Positions 24,536 through 32,824 of a stretch of 64,000 nucleotides of DNA are shown piece by piece; within the stretch, counting starts at the first letter, position 1, and each line of letters begins with the position of its first letter. This DNA comes from Acetobacteraceae bacterium. Its GTDB lineage: Bacteria > Pseudomonadota > Alphaproteobacteria > Acetobacterales > Acetobacteraceae. Below the pieces are notes generated by a model. That model searched no databases. It saw only the letters and a list, made by a program, of their open reading frames with translations, and was not told the origin of the DNA. Where the stretch lies: positions 89,243-153,242 of the forward strand of contig JAIXWG010000062.1 of the NCBI GenBank assembly GCA_027482245.1, in the 5' to 3' direction. The position numbers and the translations under genes are program-made.

Positions 24536-24697
24536 GGGCCTGTGGACACTTGGCTGCGGGCGCACTCGGCGGCGTCTTTCCGCGCCTGGGGCGTTGGGGT
24601 CAGGGCAACGATGGAACCCCATCGCCGCCCTGCCCCCGCCTTCCAGCCACAAAAATCCACTCGCCGATTGCATTCCGGGCCAAGTGTCCTCAGGCCC
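24536..24697. mobile_element. MITE-like element with 19-bp terminal inverted repeats
   Basis: The left arm GGGCCTGTGGACACTTGGC (24536-24554) and the right arm GCCAAGTGTCCTCAGGCCC (24679-24697) are complementary at 18 of 19 positions. They bound 162 bp with no coding capacity. The arms resemble termini of IS5-like elements. No clear target-site duplication is seen. The right end touches the stop codon of the methyltransferase gene. Confidence 0.6.
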
Positions 24698-25572
24698 TAC
24701 AGCGGCGCGCGGGCGGCGAGGATCCGGTAGTGGACGTGGCCCTCGGTCTGGAGGGATTCGAGCAGCAGGCCGCCGATCTCGGCCTCCGCCCGCACCCCGA
24801 AGCCGAGCAGGCGGGGGATCATCGCCTGGCGTTCCAGCTGGCGCAGCCGCGGCGCCACCGCCGCCAGGGCACGGACCTGGAGCAGCGGGTTGAGGTCGCG
24901 CTCCGCCACCAAATCGAGCCCCGCGGCCTGCAAGGCATCCACCCAGCCCTGGCGCGTCGGCGCCACCGGGCAGCGCCAGAAGCGGCAGAAGCGGGTAAGG
25001 CGGCGCGCGGCCTCCGCCGGCAGCGCCTCCTCCGGCATGTCGTCCACCACCACCAGGTAGCCGCCGGGGTTGAGGCTGGCGGCGAGGTTGCGCAGCGTGG
25101 CGGCGGGGTCGGCGGCGTGGATCAGGCTCTCGATGCCATAGATGAGGTCGTAGCGGCCGGGCGGTGGGGCGTCGTAGGAAGCGACCTCGATCCGCACGCG
25201 ATCGGCCAGGCCCCGCTCCGCCACCACCGCCATGCCCCGCGCCGCCTGCACCGGGGAGAGCGTGAGCCCCACCCAGTCGCCGCCCAGGCGCGGCGCCAGG
25301 TCCAGCATTGTCGCGCCATAGCCGCAGCCCGCATCCAGCACGCGGGGCGCGGCCGGCAGCGCCAGGCCCTCCAGCATCAGCCGGTGGATGACATCGGTCG
25401 AAGGCGGCCCGCCATCCGGATCGGCCAGTGCGCGATGCACGGGCTGCGCGCCATGCCCGGCCTCCGCCCGCTTCTCGTCGAACCAGGACAACCGGTCGAG
25501 CCAGCGATAGTAGCGGGCGACCCGGCGGGCCTGCCGCGCGGCCGCAGGCGGAATGCTCGCGATATGGGACAT
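24697..25572 (-). CDS. SAM-dependent methyltransferase (class I)
   Basis: The 291-aa protein carries SAM-binding motif I VLDAGCGYGATMLDLAPRLG and the post-motif acidic region of a UbiE/tocopherol or cyclopropane-type small-molecule methyltransferase. Later motifs are YDLIYGIESLIHAADP and GGYLVVVDDMPEEALP. There is no signal peptide. Start ATG 25572 or 25581 are both possible; the first keeps clear of the divergent gene's promoter. Its 3' end coincides with the right arm of the MITE-like element. The target is unknown. Confidence 0.78.
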   Translation of the reverse strand: MSHIASIPPAAARQARRVARYYRWLDRLSWFDEKRAEAGHGAQPVHRALADPDGGPPSTDVIHRLMLEGLALPAAPRVLDAGCGYGATMLDLAPRLGGDWVGLTLSPVQAARGMAVVAERGLADRVRIEVASYDAPPPGRYDLIYGIESLIHAADPAATLRNLAASLNPGGYLVVVDDMPEEALPAEAARRLTRFCRFWRCPVAPTRQGWVDALQAAGLDLVAERDLNPLLQVRALAAVAPRLRQLERQAMIPRLLGFGVRAEAEIGGLLLESLQTEGHVHYRILAARAPL

Positions 25573-25658
25573 TCCGGGCATGTAGCGGGTTGCCGGCAGC
25601 GCGCAACCCGGGCGCCGCTGCATCGTTCCCCTGGCTGGAACCGGCACGGGAGCAGGAC

Positions 25659-26174
25659 ATGGCTGAGACACGCACGGACCAGGAAGCGCGCGACAAGGTC
25701 TGGGAGATGATCAAGGACGTCGCCACCGCGATCATGGTGACGGTGGACGACCAGGGGCGGCTGCGCGGGCGGCCCATGCAGGCCGTGAAGATGAAGGAGT
25801 TCGAGGGCGTGCTCTGGTTCTTCACCAGCCAGCCGAGCCCGAAGACGGAGGAGATCAGCCATGACGGCCGCGTGCTCCTCGCCTATTCGGACCCGTCGTC
25901 GCAGGACTACGTCTCCGTCTCCGGCAATGCCGAGGTGGTGCGCGACCCCGCGAAGCAGAAGGAACTCTGGTCCGAGTACCTCCGCACCTGGTTCCCGGAT
26001 GGGCCCGAGGATGCCCGCGCGGCGCTGCTGAAGGTGGAGGTGGAGGGCGCGGAATACTGGGATTCGCCCTCCTCGACCCTGGTGCACGCCTATGGCTACG
26101 TGAAGGCGCGCCTGACCGGGGAGCCGCCGGAAGCGGGGGCCAACGACAAGGTGGCGTTCAAGCGCGGGGCGTAG
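25659..26174 (+). CDS. Pyridoxamine 5'-phosphate oxidase-family (general stress protein 26-like) protein
   Basis: The 171-aa FMN-binding split-barrel protein has IMVTVDDQGRLRGRPMQAVK, the FMN-contact strands VLWFFTSQPSPKTEEI and DYVSVSGNAEVVRDP. The C-terminal segment WDSPSSTLVHAYGYVKA is typical of the GSP26/PNPOx-like family. These proteins bind flavin or reduce stress-related substrates; true PdxH activity is unlikely. AGCAGGAC precedes ATG 25659. It is divergent from the methyltransferase and followed directly by a dispersed palindromic repeat. Confidence 0.85.
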   Translation: MAETRTDQEARDKVWEMIKDVATAIMVTVDDQGRLRGRPMQAVKMKEFEGVLWFFTSQPSPKTEEISHDGRVLLAYSDPSSQDYVSVSGNAEVVRDPAKQKELWSEYLRTWFPDGPEDARAALLKVEVEGAEYWDSPSSTLVHAYGYVKARLTGEPPEAGANDKVAFKRGA

Positions 26175-26181
26175 GAACCGC

Positions 26182-26236
26182 GGGGGAGCGCTGCTCCCCC
26201 GCCCCCCCTCGCCAGGGTCCGGCGGGACCCTGGACC
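26182..26236. repeat. Dispersed palindromic element, copy 2
   Basis: It contains hairpin GGGGGAGC/GCTCCCCC (26182-26200), then CCCCTCGCCAGGGTCC and a second stem CCAGGGTCC/GGACCCTGG (26212-26233). The same unit is found at 51890-51942 almost unchanged. It may also act as a bidirectional terminator between the convergent genes. Confidence 0.7.
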
Positions 26237-26244
26237 GCGAGGCT

Positions 26245-26487
26245 TCAGCCGCGGCGGCGCAAGGCGTCTTCGATCAGGCGGCGATCGCGGGCCTCGGATC
26301 GGCGGTTGTACACGACAACCAGGGCCCAGATCACGGCCAGCAGCCAGGCCCCCTGCCCGACCACGAAGGGCAGCAGGATGAACAACAGCCCGCCAAGCCA
26401 CAGCAGGCCGTTGAAGACGGCCTGGAAGGGCCTGCCCTGGAACAGGATGGCGAGCGGCGGGACCAGGATCGCGAGCAGGTAGGACAT
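26245..26487 (-). CDS. Small Pmp3/YqaE-like membrane protein
   Basis: The 80-aa protein has two hydrophobic helices. The first contains LLAILVPPLAILFQGRPFQA, with the PPL(A/G)...Q pattern of Pmp3/YqaE small stress-related proteins. The second is LAVIWALVVVYNRR, followed by a basic tail (RDRRLIEDALRRRG). Family members are linked to membrane potential and salt or cold stress in other organisms. This one is longer than typical 50-55 aa members. It is convergent with the PNPOx-like gene across a palindromic repeat. Confidence 0.65.
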   Translation of the reverse strand: MSYLLAILVPPLAILFQGRPFQAVFNGLLWLGGLLFILLPFVVGQGAWLLAVIWALVVVYNRRSEARDRRLIEDALRRRG

Positions 26488-26587
26488 GACGCCGAAATGG
26501 CCCCGCGGCGCTGCTGCTTCAATCGGATGGCGCGGTCGCTGGCGGTGTCGTTACGATGAGGTAGGCGAACGCGAACCCCCACCCCGA

Positions 26588-26613
26588 CCCTCCCCCGCAA
26601 GCGCGGGGGAGGG
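26588..26613. repeat. GC-rich hairpin
   Basis: An 11-bp stem CCCTCCCCCGC/GCGGGGGAGGG with a 4-nt loop lies just downstream of the ACT-like gene on its strand. It resembles the hairpins at 6684 and 6805. It could serve as a terminator for that gene, but has no T-tract. Confidence 0.55.
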
Positions 26614-26624
26614 AGTAGAAGATG

Positions 26625-26909
26625 TCATGCCGCGAGCCGCACCACGCGGCCTTCCATCGCCTCCACCCGCCGCACGCCGATGATCTGGCCGAGATTGCCG
26701 GCAACGAGATGCACCATGCCGAGCGGCATGGCGTGCAACGCGACCTCCGCCCGCATCCCATCGCCTTCCCGCGTCGCCCGGACGGTGTCGGGGATCAGGT
26801 CGCGCTTGGCGAAGGGCTCCAGCACGCGGGACAGCAGGCCGGGGAAGGCATCGGCGGAGACGGTGAAGCGCGCGGCGACCAGCGCCTCGGCATCGAGGAA
26901 ATCGGACAT
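26625..26909 (-). CDS. Small ACT-domain-like protein
   Basis: This 94-aa protein reads as a single ACT-type fold: AARFTVSADAFPGLLSRVLEPFAKRD, then a strand region VRATREGDGMRAEVALHA, and a last helix/strand GNLGQIIGVRRVEAMEGR. The layout resembles the N part of acetolactate synthase small subunits (IlvM/IlvH), where ACT domains bind amino acids. No acetolactate synthase catalytic gene is nearby. ATG 26909 (MSDFLDAEALVAARF) is preferred over 26975. It may bind a small ligand; no direct function is shown. Confidence 0.6.
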   Translation of the reverse strand: MSDFLDAEALVAARFTVSADAFPGLLSRVLEPFAKRDLIPDTVRATREGDGMRAEVALHAMPLGMVHLVAGNLGQIIGVRRVEAMEGRVVRLAA

Positions 26910-27069
26910 CTGACGACAAGCTCCGGAAGGCGACGAAGGGACCAGGCACCCGGCAACGCGCGACCACGCCCCCATCGGGGGCGCGGGTCAGGCGGCCGGG
27001 CCGGTAATTCGGCCCTGAAGGGTCCGGAAGAACGTCACGCCGCGACGGTAGCAGCGGGCCAGCCGGATG
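26910..27069. other. Intergenic region with short hairpins
   Basis: This 160-bp gap separates two minus-strand genes. It holds a 7-bp stem CGCCCCC/GGGGGCG (26967-26983) and a GGCCGGGCCGGTAATTCGGCC hairpin-prone stretch near 26995-27015. Neither is followed by a T-tract on the minus strand. It probably contains the end of the channel transcript and the promoter of the ACT-like gene. Confidence 0.4.
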
Positions 27070-29376
27070 TCACGCCTTCGCGGGCGGCGCATCGGCCAGG
27101 TCCTCGGCCGGGTGCTTGTTGTCCGCGCGGTCGATGACGAGCTTCTGGTGGGGATACGGGATCTCGATCCCCAGCTTGTCGAAGCGCTGCTTGATGCGGC
27201 GATTGAACTCCCGCCCCACCGCCCAGCGCGCGGTCGGCTCCCCCTTGATGCGGGCGCGGATCAGCACGCCGCTGTCCGCCAGGCGCTCCACGCCCAGCAC
27301 TTCCATGTCGTCGCGGATGATGGGGGCGAACTTGGCGTCGGCGCGGATCTCGGCCGCGACCTCCTTCATCACCGCCACCACGCGGTCCGTATCCTCTCCG
27401 TAAGCCACGGAGACGTCGAGCACGGCGAAGCTGAAGTCGCGCGTCATGTTGGTGACGGTGGTGACGGCGCTGAAGGGGATGATGTGGATGCTGCCATCCT
27501 GGGCGCGGAGACGGATGGAGCGGATGGACAGCTGTTCCACCACGCCGGACAGCCCACCCACCTGCACCACGTCGCCGACCGCGACCGCATCCTCGAACAG
27601 CAGGAAGATGCCGGTGATGACGTCCCGCACCAGGGTCTGGGAGCCGAAGCCGATGGCGAGGCCGACGACGCCGGCGCCGGCGATCAGCGGCGCGACGTTG
27701 ACGCCGATCTCGGTCAGCACGTTCAGCGCCACGAAGATCAGGATGGCGGCGGACAGCACGGTGCGGAGCATGGGCAGCAGCGTGCGCACCCGGGCGCTGC
27801 GCGCCGCCTTGGCATCGCGCGACAGTTTCGTGAGATAGCGCTCGATGGCGGCGTTCGCGAGTTCCCAGACGGTGATGGCCGTCACCGCCGTCAGCCCGAC
27901 CGAGACAAGGGAGGAGAGCAGGCGCGCGCCGAGCTGGCCGCGGCGGAACCAGGCGAAGGATTCGATCCCCCAGCTTTCCAGCAGGAACAGCAGGGCGAGG
28001 ACGCCGATGATGACGGTGACGAGCCCCTTCAGCACGGGCAGGTAGCGGTTGGCGCGCGCCTCCAGCCCCGGATAGCGGCGGGCCATGTCGGGGCCGATGG
28101 CGAAGCCGCGCGCGATGGCGCGGCGGATCACCTCATCCGCCAGCTTGGCCAGCGCCAGGATCAGGATGGTGGTGGCGGAGACGCGGATCAGGCGCTCGAA
28201 CCCGTCCCGGATCTCCAGCGCCCAGACGCCCCACAGCGCCATCAGCCAGAGGATGGCCAGCAGGTGCCAGATATCAGCCAGCCGGTCCCGCAGGCCGCGC
28301 AGCAGCAGGCGCATGCGGTCCGGCTTCTCGCCTTCCGCGAGCTCCGGCGCGCGCAGCGCCCGCGCCGCGGCCTCCCGGTTCTGCAGGATGACGATGATCA
28401 GGAGCAGGGAGACGATGAGCAGGTCGAGCCGCAGCACGGCGTCATAGGCCGCCCAGGGCATGCCGAAGAGCAGCCCGGATTCGGCGATGGCGTAGCCCAC
28501 CAGCGCGACCACCACGATGCGCCGGACCCAGATGGTCACATAGGCCGCCGTCTCGTCCGTGGCGGGCACTAGGCGCAGATGGGTGGAGTTGGGGGAGAAG
28601 AGGACGCGCGACATGGCCATGACGGCGCGCAGCGCCATGTAGCTGTTGTTCGCGGTCAGCAGGACGAGCTCGGTCGTCGGCAGCGGGCGGACGAAGCCGA
28701 TCATGCCGTAGGAGATCACGGCGAAGGCCGCGACCGGCACCAAATCCAGCAGGAAGCGGGCGAGGACCAGCGGCACGCGGCGCACCCAGGTCCAGCGCGC
28801 ATCGCCGGCCGGCGCCATGGAGTCGAGCTTGTCCGACCACCGGCGCAGCCCGCGCCGCGCCGCCCATTCCGCCAGCAGGCCGGCGCCGAAGAGAAGCGCG
28901 AGCTTCCAGGCCGCGTCGATCACCCGCGTCTGCGTCACCGGGTCCCGCGCCAGGCCGCCGAGCCAGGTGAACAGCGCGGGCAGGTCGGTGGCCGCCTGAG
29001 CGGCGGCGACGACGCTGTCGGAGACGCTCTGCAGCCGCTGCTGCGCGCCCATCAGCAGCTGGGCGCCGAGCGTGTTGGGCGCCAGCAGCGCCGGCTCCGC
29101 CGCCGCGGGCGGGGTGGCTTCCGCCGCGGGGGCCGTGCCGGCGGCGGCAGCGGCCGGCGCGGCGCCGCTGCGCTGCGCGGCGGCCAGCGCTTCCAGGGTG
29201 CGCATCAGCTCCGCCCGCCGGGCATCGTCCCGCAGCAGGCCGAGCAGCCGGTCGAGCTCCGCCGGGCTGGCGGCCGCGGTGGGGGCTGGGGCCGGGGCGG
29301 CCGGCGCCTGGGCCATCGCCGCGGGGGCGATGAGCAGGAGGAGGAGGAGGGAGAAGGCACGGATGAGGGCGCGCAT
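27070..29376 (-). CDS. Large MscS-family mechanosensitive channel (YbiO-like)
   Basis: The 768-aa protein has a signal peptide (MRALIRAFSLLLLLLIAPAA), a Pro/Ala-rich periplasmic N part and about ten membrane helices. The conserved MscS core begins near residue 560 (PLIAGAGVVGLAIGFGSQTL, then VRDVITGIFLLFEDAVAVGD). A cytoplasmic beta and mixed domain follows (SIRSIRLRAQDGSIHIIPFS). This is the topology of E. coli YbiO-type mini-conductance channels. It opens under membrane tension during osmotic downshock. ATG 29376 gives the signal peptide; the frame is open upstream only in shadow sequence. The C-terminal tail is Ala/Asp-rich. Confidence 0.92.
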   Translation of the reverse strand: MRALIRAFSLLLLLLIAPAAMAQAPAAPAPAPTAAASPAELDRLLGLLRDDARRAELMRTLEALAAAQRSGAAPAAAAAGTAPAAEATPPAAAEPALLAPNTLGAQLLMGAQQRLQSVSDSVVAAAQAATDLPALFTWLGGLARDPVTQTRVIDAAWKLALLFGAGLLAEWAARRGLRRWSDKLDSMAPAGDARWTWVRRVPLVLARFLLDLVPVAAFAVISYGMIGFVRPLPTTELVLLTANNSYMALRAVMAMSRVLFSPNSTHLRLVPATDETAAYVTIWVRRIVVVALVGYAIAESGLLFGMPWAAYDAVLRLDLLIVSLLLIIVILQNREAAARALRAPELAEGEKPDRMRLLLRGLRDRLADIWHLLAILWLMALWGVWALEIRDGFERLIRVSATTILILALAKLADEVIRRAIARGFAIGPDMARRYPGLEARANRYLPVLKGLVTVIIGVLALLFLLESWGIESFAWFRRGQLGARLLSSLVSVGLTAVTAITVWELANAAIERYLTKLSRDAKAARSARVRTLLPMLRTVLSAAILIFVALNVLTEIGVNVAPLIAGAGVVGLAIGFGSQTLVRDVITGIFLLFEDAVAVGDVVQVGGLSGVVEQLSIRSIRLRAQDGSIHIIPFSAVTTVTNMTRDFSFAVLDVSVAYGEDTDRVVAVMKEVAAEIRADAKFAPIIRDDMEVLGVERLADSGVLIRARIKGEPTARWAVGREFNRRIKQRFDKLGIEIPYPHQKLVIDRADNKHPAEDLADAPPAKA

Positions 29377-29471
29377 GGCGGAGCGGTACACCCTGCCGGG
29401 GGGGGCGCGGTCAACCCTTGGATGTGTCACCCCATGTTGCGGTGCAGCGCGACACAAGGGAGGATGGCGCC

Positions 29472-30674
29472 GTGCCCAGCTCCCCGCCCTCCCTCTGGAT
29501 CATCATGGTTGCGCTGCTGGCGGCGCATCTGGCGGGGATGGGGGCCTTCCTGACCGTGCCCGTCCTGGCCCCCGCCATGGCCGGCGAGACGGGGGTGCCG
29601 GCCAGTCTGGCCGGGTTCCACACGGCGCTGGTCTATCTGGGGGCGCTGTTCTCCGGCCCCTTCACCGGGCCGCTGATCCGCCGCTGGGGCGGCGTGCGGA
29701 TGCTGCAGGTCTGCATGCTGGCGGTGGGGGTCGGGATCGCCATCGCGGCGCTGGGGCATCCGGTGGCGCTCGTCCTGTCTGCCCTGGTCGCGGGGCTGGG
29801 GCATGGGCCGCTGACGCCGGGCGGCAGCCACCTGATCGCCGCCCATACGCCGGCCAGGCGCCGCGCCCTGGTGTTCAGCCTGAAGCAGGCGGGGGTGCCG
29901 CTCGGCGCCATGGTGGTCGCGGCCCTGGCGCCGGCCATCGCGCTGGTGGCGGGATGGCGGATCAGCATCCTCTGCATGGCGGCCATCGCCTTCGTGGTCG
30001 CAATCGCCATCCAGCCGCTGCGCGCCGGGCTGGACCAGGGGCGGGAGGCGGTGGGCGGCGTGGGCTCGGGCTTCGGCGGGCTGCTGCGGGAATCCGTGGC
30101 CTCCGTCGGCATGCTGCGGCAGGACCGGGAGCTGGCGCGGCTGACCGTGATGGCCTGCGGCTACGGCATCGCGCAGTTCTGCTTCTCCACCTTCTTCGTG
30201 GCCTACCAGGTGGCCTCGCTCGGCGTGCCGCTGGCGCAGGCGGGGCTGCACCTGGCGCTGGCGCAGGCCTCCGGCGTGGTCGGGCGGATCGGCTGGGCGC
30301 TGCTGGCGGACCGGCTGGGCGCGCGCAACGTGCTGGTGGCTTGCGGGCTGGGCGCGGCGGCGGCGGGGCTGGTGCTTGCCTTCGCGGAGCCCGCCTGGCC
30401 GCTGCTGGCGGTGACGCTGGCCGGGATGGTGATGGGGGCCACCGCCGTCGGCTGGAACGGGATCATGCTGGCGGAGGCCGCGCGGCTGGCGCCGCCTGGC
30501 CAGGTGGGCGCCGCGACATCGGCGCTGTCCTTCGCCTTCGCCGTGACCATGCTGGTCGCGCCGCCGGGCTTCTCCCTCCTCATCGGTCTGACCGGCAGCT
30601 ATGCCGCGGGCTTCCTGATGTGCGTGGGCGCGGTGCTGGCCGGGGCGGTCGCGATCGCGGGGGCGCGGCGGTAG
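29472..30674 (+). CDS. MFS transporter
   Basis: The 400-aa membrane protein has about 12 helices. The MFS loop 2-3 motif appears as GPLIRRWGGVRMLQ, and GLGHGPLTPGGSHLIAA resembles motif B/C of sugar- or drug-type carriers. GTG 29472 is preferred because GGGAGGATGG is well placed and the first helix starts soon after. A 29418 ATG lies too far upstream of the helix. It is divergent from the mechanosensitive channel. Substrate unknown. Confidence 0.85.
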   Translation: MPSSPPSLWIIMVALLAAHLAGMGAFLTVPVLAPAMAGETGVPASLAGFHTALVYLGALFSGPFTGPLIRRWGGVRMLQVCMLAVGVGIAIAALGHPVALVLSALVAGLGHGPLTPGGSHLIAAHTPARRRALVFSLKQAGVPLGAMVVAALAPAIALVAGWRISILCMAAIAFVVAIAIQPLRAGLDQGREAVGGVGSGFGGLLRESVASVGMLRQDRELARLTVMACGYGIAQFCFSTFFVAYQVASLGVPLAQAGLHLALAQASGVVGRIGWALLADRLGARNVLVACGLGAAAAGLVLAFAEPAWPLLAVTLAGMVMGATAVGWNGIMLAEAARLAPPGQVGAATSALSFAFAVTMLVAPPGFSLLIGLTGSYAAGFLMCVGAVLAGAVAIAGARR

Positions 30675-30739
30675 CTTGCGAAGCCGTCGCTTGCGCACCG
30701 GCGGCTTGCCCTGGGGCCGATCCGTGCCATGTTCCCGGC

Positions 30740-30934
30740 ATGGTCACGTTCCTGATGGTTCTCGTCGTCCTTTCCATGCTGGCGACCCTCGGCATCATGT
30801 TCGCGGGGATGCTGGGGCTGGTCCGCAGCGAGGATGGCGGCGGCGCCCGGTCCAACAAGCTCATGCGGTTGCGGGTCGTCATGCAGGGCGTGACGCTTGT
30901 CCTGTTCCTGCTCCTGATGCTCGTGAAGGCCTGA
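30740..30934 (+). CDS. HIG1-like twin transmembrane small protein
   Basis: The 64-aa protein has two helices: FLMVLVVLSMLATLGIMFAG and VVMQGVTLVLFLLLMLV. The loop between them is short and basic with SNKLMRLRV, the QxxxxRxxxQ-like HIG1 core (LMRLRVVMQG). HIG1 family members associate with respiratory chain complexes in alphaproteobacteria and mitochondria. The position, 140 bp before etfBA but separated by a terminator, means it is its own transcript. It is too short for many gene finders but typical of the family. Confidence 0.8.
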   Translation: MVTFLMVLVVLSMLATLGIMFAGMLGLVRSEDGGGARSNKLMRLRVVMQGVTLVLFLLLMLVKA

Positions 30935-30972
30935 CGGCACCCAGGAAAGGGCCGGGCCGCCGCGCCTTGCCC

Positions 30973-31008
30973 GGCCGGACCCTGCCCTCTATGGTCCGGC
31001 CCGTTTTT
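30973..31008 (+). terminator. Rho-independent terminator after HIG1-like gene
   Basis: A 9-bp stem GGCCGGACC/GGTCCGGCC with an 11-nt loop is followed by CGTTTTTG. It lies 38 bases after the small membrane gene and before the etfB start, so etfBA must have its own promoter in the following 60 bases. Confidence 0.85.
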
Positions 31009-31070
31009 GCGGCAGCGATTTGCGCCCGGCACAGACTAGGTGCCGGCGCCGACCAGGGATCCGGCAACCG

Positions 31071-31817
31071 ATGAAAATCCTCGTCCCCGTCAAGCGGGTG
31101 GTCGACTACAACGTGAAGGTCCGCGTGAAGGCGGATGGCACGGGGGTCGAAACGGCCAACGTGAAGATGTCCATGAACCCCTTCGACGAGATCGCGGTCG
31201 AGGAAGCGGTCCGGCTGAAGGAGAAGGGCGTGGCGACGGAGATCGTCGCCGTCTCCGTCGGCCCCGCCGCCGCGCAGGAACAGATCCGCACCGCGCTGGC
31301 CATGGGCGCCGACCGCGGCATCCTGGTGGAGGCCGAGGGCACGGAGCCGCTGGCGGTTGCCAAGATCCTGAAGGCGCTGGTGGAGAAGGAAGGCCCGCAG
31401 CTCATCCTGATGGGCAAGCAGGCCATCGACGACGACATGAACGCCACCGGGCAGATGCTGGCCGCGCTGCTCGGCTGGGGCCAGGGCACCTATGCCAGCA
31501 AGGTCGAGATCGCGGACGGCACCGCCCGCGTGACGCGCGAGATCGATGGCGGGCTGGAGACGCTGGCCCTGACCCTGCCGGCCATCGTCACCGCCGACCT
31601 CCGGTTGAACGAGCCTCGCTACGCGTCGCTGCCGAACATCATGAAGGCCCGCAAGAAGCCGATCGAGACGGTGAAGCCCGCCGACCTCGGAGTCGATGTC
31701 GCGCCGCGGCTGACGGTTCTGAAGGTGGTGGAGCCGCCGAAGCGCAGCGCCGGCGTGAAGGTCGGCAGCGTGGCCGAGCTGGTGGCCAAGCTGCGCAACG
31801 AAGCGAAGGTGATCTGA
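31071..31817 (+). CDS. etfB: Electron transfer flavoprotein beta subunit
   Basis: The 248-aa protein has the EtfB N terminus MKILVPVKRVVDYNVKVRV and the AMP-site region of this subunit. The diagnostic C-terminal signature is LPAIVTADLRLNEPRYASLP followed by NIMKARKK. Together with EtfA it carries electrons from acyl-CoA and other flavin dehydrogenases to ETF-quinone oxidoreductase. It is followed two bases later by etfA. ATG 31071 is supported by the terminator just upstream and by family length. Confidence 0.97.
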   Translation: MKILVPVKRVVDYNVKVRVKADGTGVETANVKMSMNPFDEIAVEEAVRLKEKGVATEIVAVSVGPAAAQEQIRTALAMGADRGILVEAEGTEPLAVAKILKALVEKEGPQLILMGKQAIDDDMNATGQMLAALLGWGQGTYASKVEIADGTARVTREIDGGLETLALTLPAIVTADLRLNEPRYASLPNIMKARKKPIETVKPADLGVDVAPRLTVLKVVEPPKRSAGVKVGSVAELVAKLRNEAKVI

Positions 31818-31819
31818 CC

Positions 31820-32746
31820 ATGACCATCCTGCTGCTTGCCGATCGCGGCAACCCGCTGACCCAGCCGACCCGCAGCGCGCTGGCCGCCGCGACGCAGATC
31901 GGCGGCGATGTCCATGTGCTGGTGATGCACCGCGATGATGCGGCCGCCGCTGCCGCGCTGCCCGGTGTCGCCAAGGTCCTGGTCGCCGGCGGGGTCATCG
32001 CCGAGAACGGGCTGGCGGAGCCGCTGGCCGCGCTGCTGGTGGCACTCGCCCCCGGCTATTCGCACCTGGTGGCGCCCGGCAGCACCGCCGGCAAGAACGT
32101 CATGCCGCGGGTTGCCGCGCTGCTCGACGTGCAGATCATCTCCGACATCGCGGGCGTCGAATCCCCCGACACCTTCAGCCGCTTCATCTACGCCGGCAAC
32201 GCGCTCGCCACCGTGCGCAGCGCCGACCCTGTGAAGGTGCTGACCGTGCGCGCGGCGAGCTTCGATCCGGCCCCGGCCGAGGGTGGCAGCGCGCCGATCG
32301 AGGATGCGCCCGCCTCCGCGGATCCGGGCGTCTCCCGCTTCGTGGGCTCCGAGTTGGTGAAGCTGGAGCGGCCGGAGCTGACGGCGGCGCGCGTCGTCGT
32401 CTCCGGCGGCCGCGCGCTCGGCTCGCTCGAGAACTTCAAGATCCTGGACGGCGTCGCGGATCGGCTCGGCGCCGCCATCGGCGCCTCCCGCGCCGCGGTC
32501 GATGCGGGCTACGCGCATAACGACATGCAGGTCGGCCAGACCGGCAAGATCGTGGCGCCGGAACTCTACATGGCCTTCGGCATCTCGGGCGCCATCCAGC
32601 ACCTCGCCGGCATGAAGGACAGCAAGGTGATCGTCGCCATCAACAAGGACGAGGAGGCGCCGATCTTCTCGGTCGCGGATTACGGCCTGGTGGGCGACGT
32701 CTTCAAGGTCATTCCGGAACTCGAGGCCGAGCTCGACAAGAAGTAG
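31820..32746 (+). CDS. etfA: Electron transfer flavoprotein alpha subunit
   Basis: The 308-aa subunit binds FAD. The conserved C-terminal region is QVGQTGKIVAPELYMAFGIS, GAIQHLAGM and INKDEEAPIFSVADYGLVGD. The N-terminal half is the Rossmann-like domain (LVAPGSTAGKNVMPRVAAL). It forms the ETF heterodimer with the preceding gene. The pair precedes 3-hydroxybutyryl-CoA dehydrogenase, consistent with fatty-acid or PHB metabolism, though a terminator lies between. Confidence 0.97.
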   Translation: MTILLLADRGNPLTQPTRSALAAATQIGGDVHVLVMHRDDAAAAAALPGVAKVLVAGGVIAENGLAEPLAALLVALAPGYSHLVAPGSTAGKNVMPRVAALLDVQIISDIAGVESPDTFSRFIYAGNALATVRSADPVKVLTVRAASFDPAPAEGGSAPIEDAPASADPGVSRFVGSELVKLERPELTAARVVVSGGRALGSLENFKILDGVADRLGAAIGASRAAVDAGYAHNDMQVGQTGKIVAPELYMAFGISGAIQHLAGMKDSKVIVAINKDEEAPIFSVADYGLVGDVFKVIPELEAELDKK

Positions 32747-32765
32747 TCGAGCGCGACGACACTGG

Positions 32766-32804
32766 CGCCGGCCGTGGCCCCGACAGGGCTGCGCCGGCGT
32801 TTTT
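32766..32804 (+). terminator. Rho-independent terminator after etfA
   Basis: Stem CGCCGGC (32766-32772) pairs with GCCGGCG (32793-32799), with a further inner pairing GCCCC/GGGC, and is followed by TTTTT. It sits 20 bases after the etfA stop and just before the 3-hydroxybutyryl-CoA dehydrogenase ribosome site. Confidence 0.85.
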
Positions 32805-32824
32805 CATGTGAGGGGGAGTGAGTG

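Noticed and set aside
24536..24697. Complete insertion sequence
   Set aside because: Only terminal inverted repeats are present; 162 bp cannot encode a transposase and no target duplication is clear.
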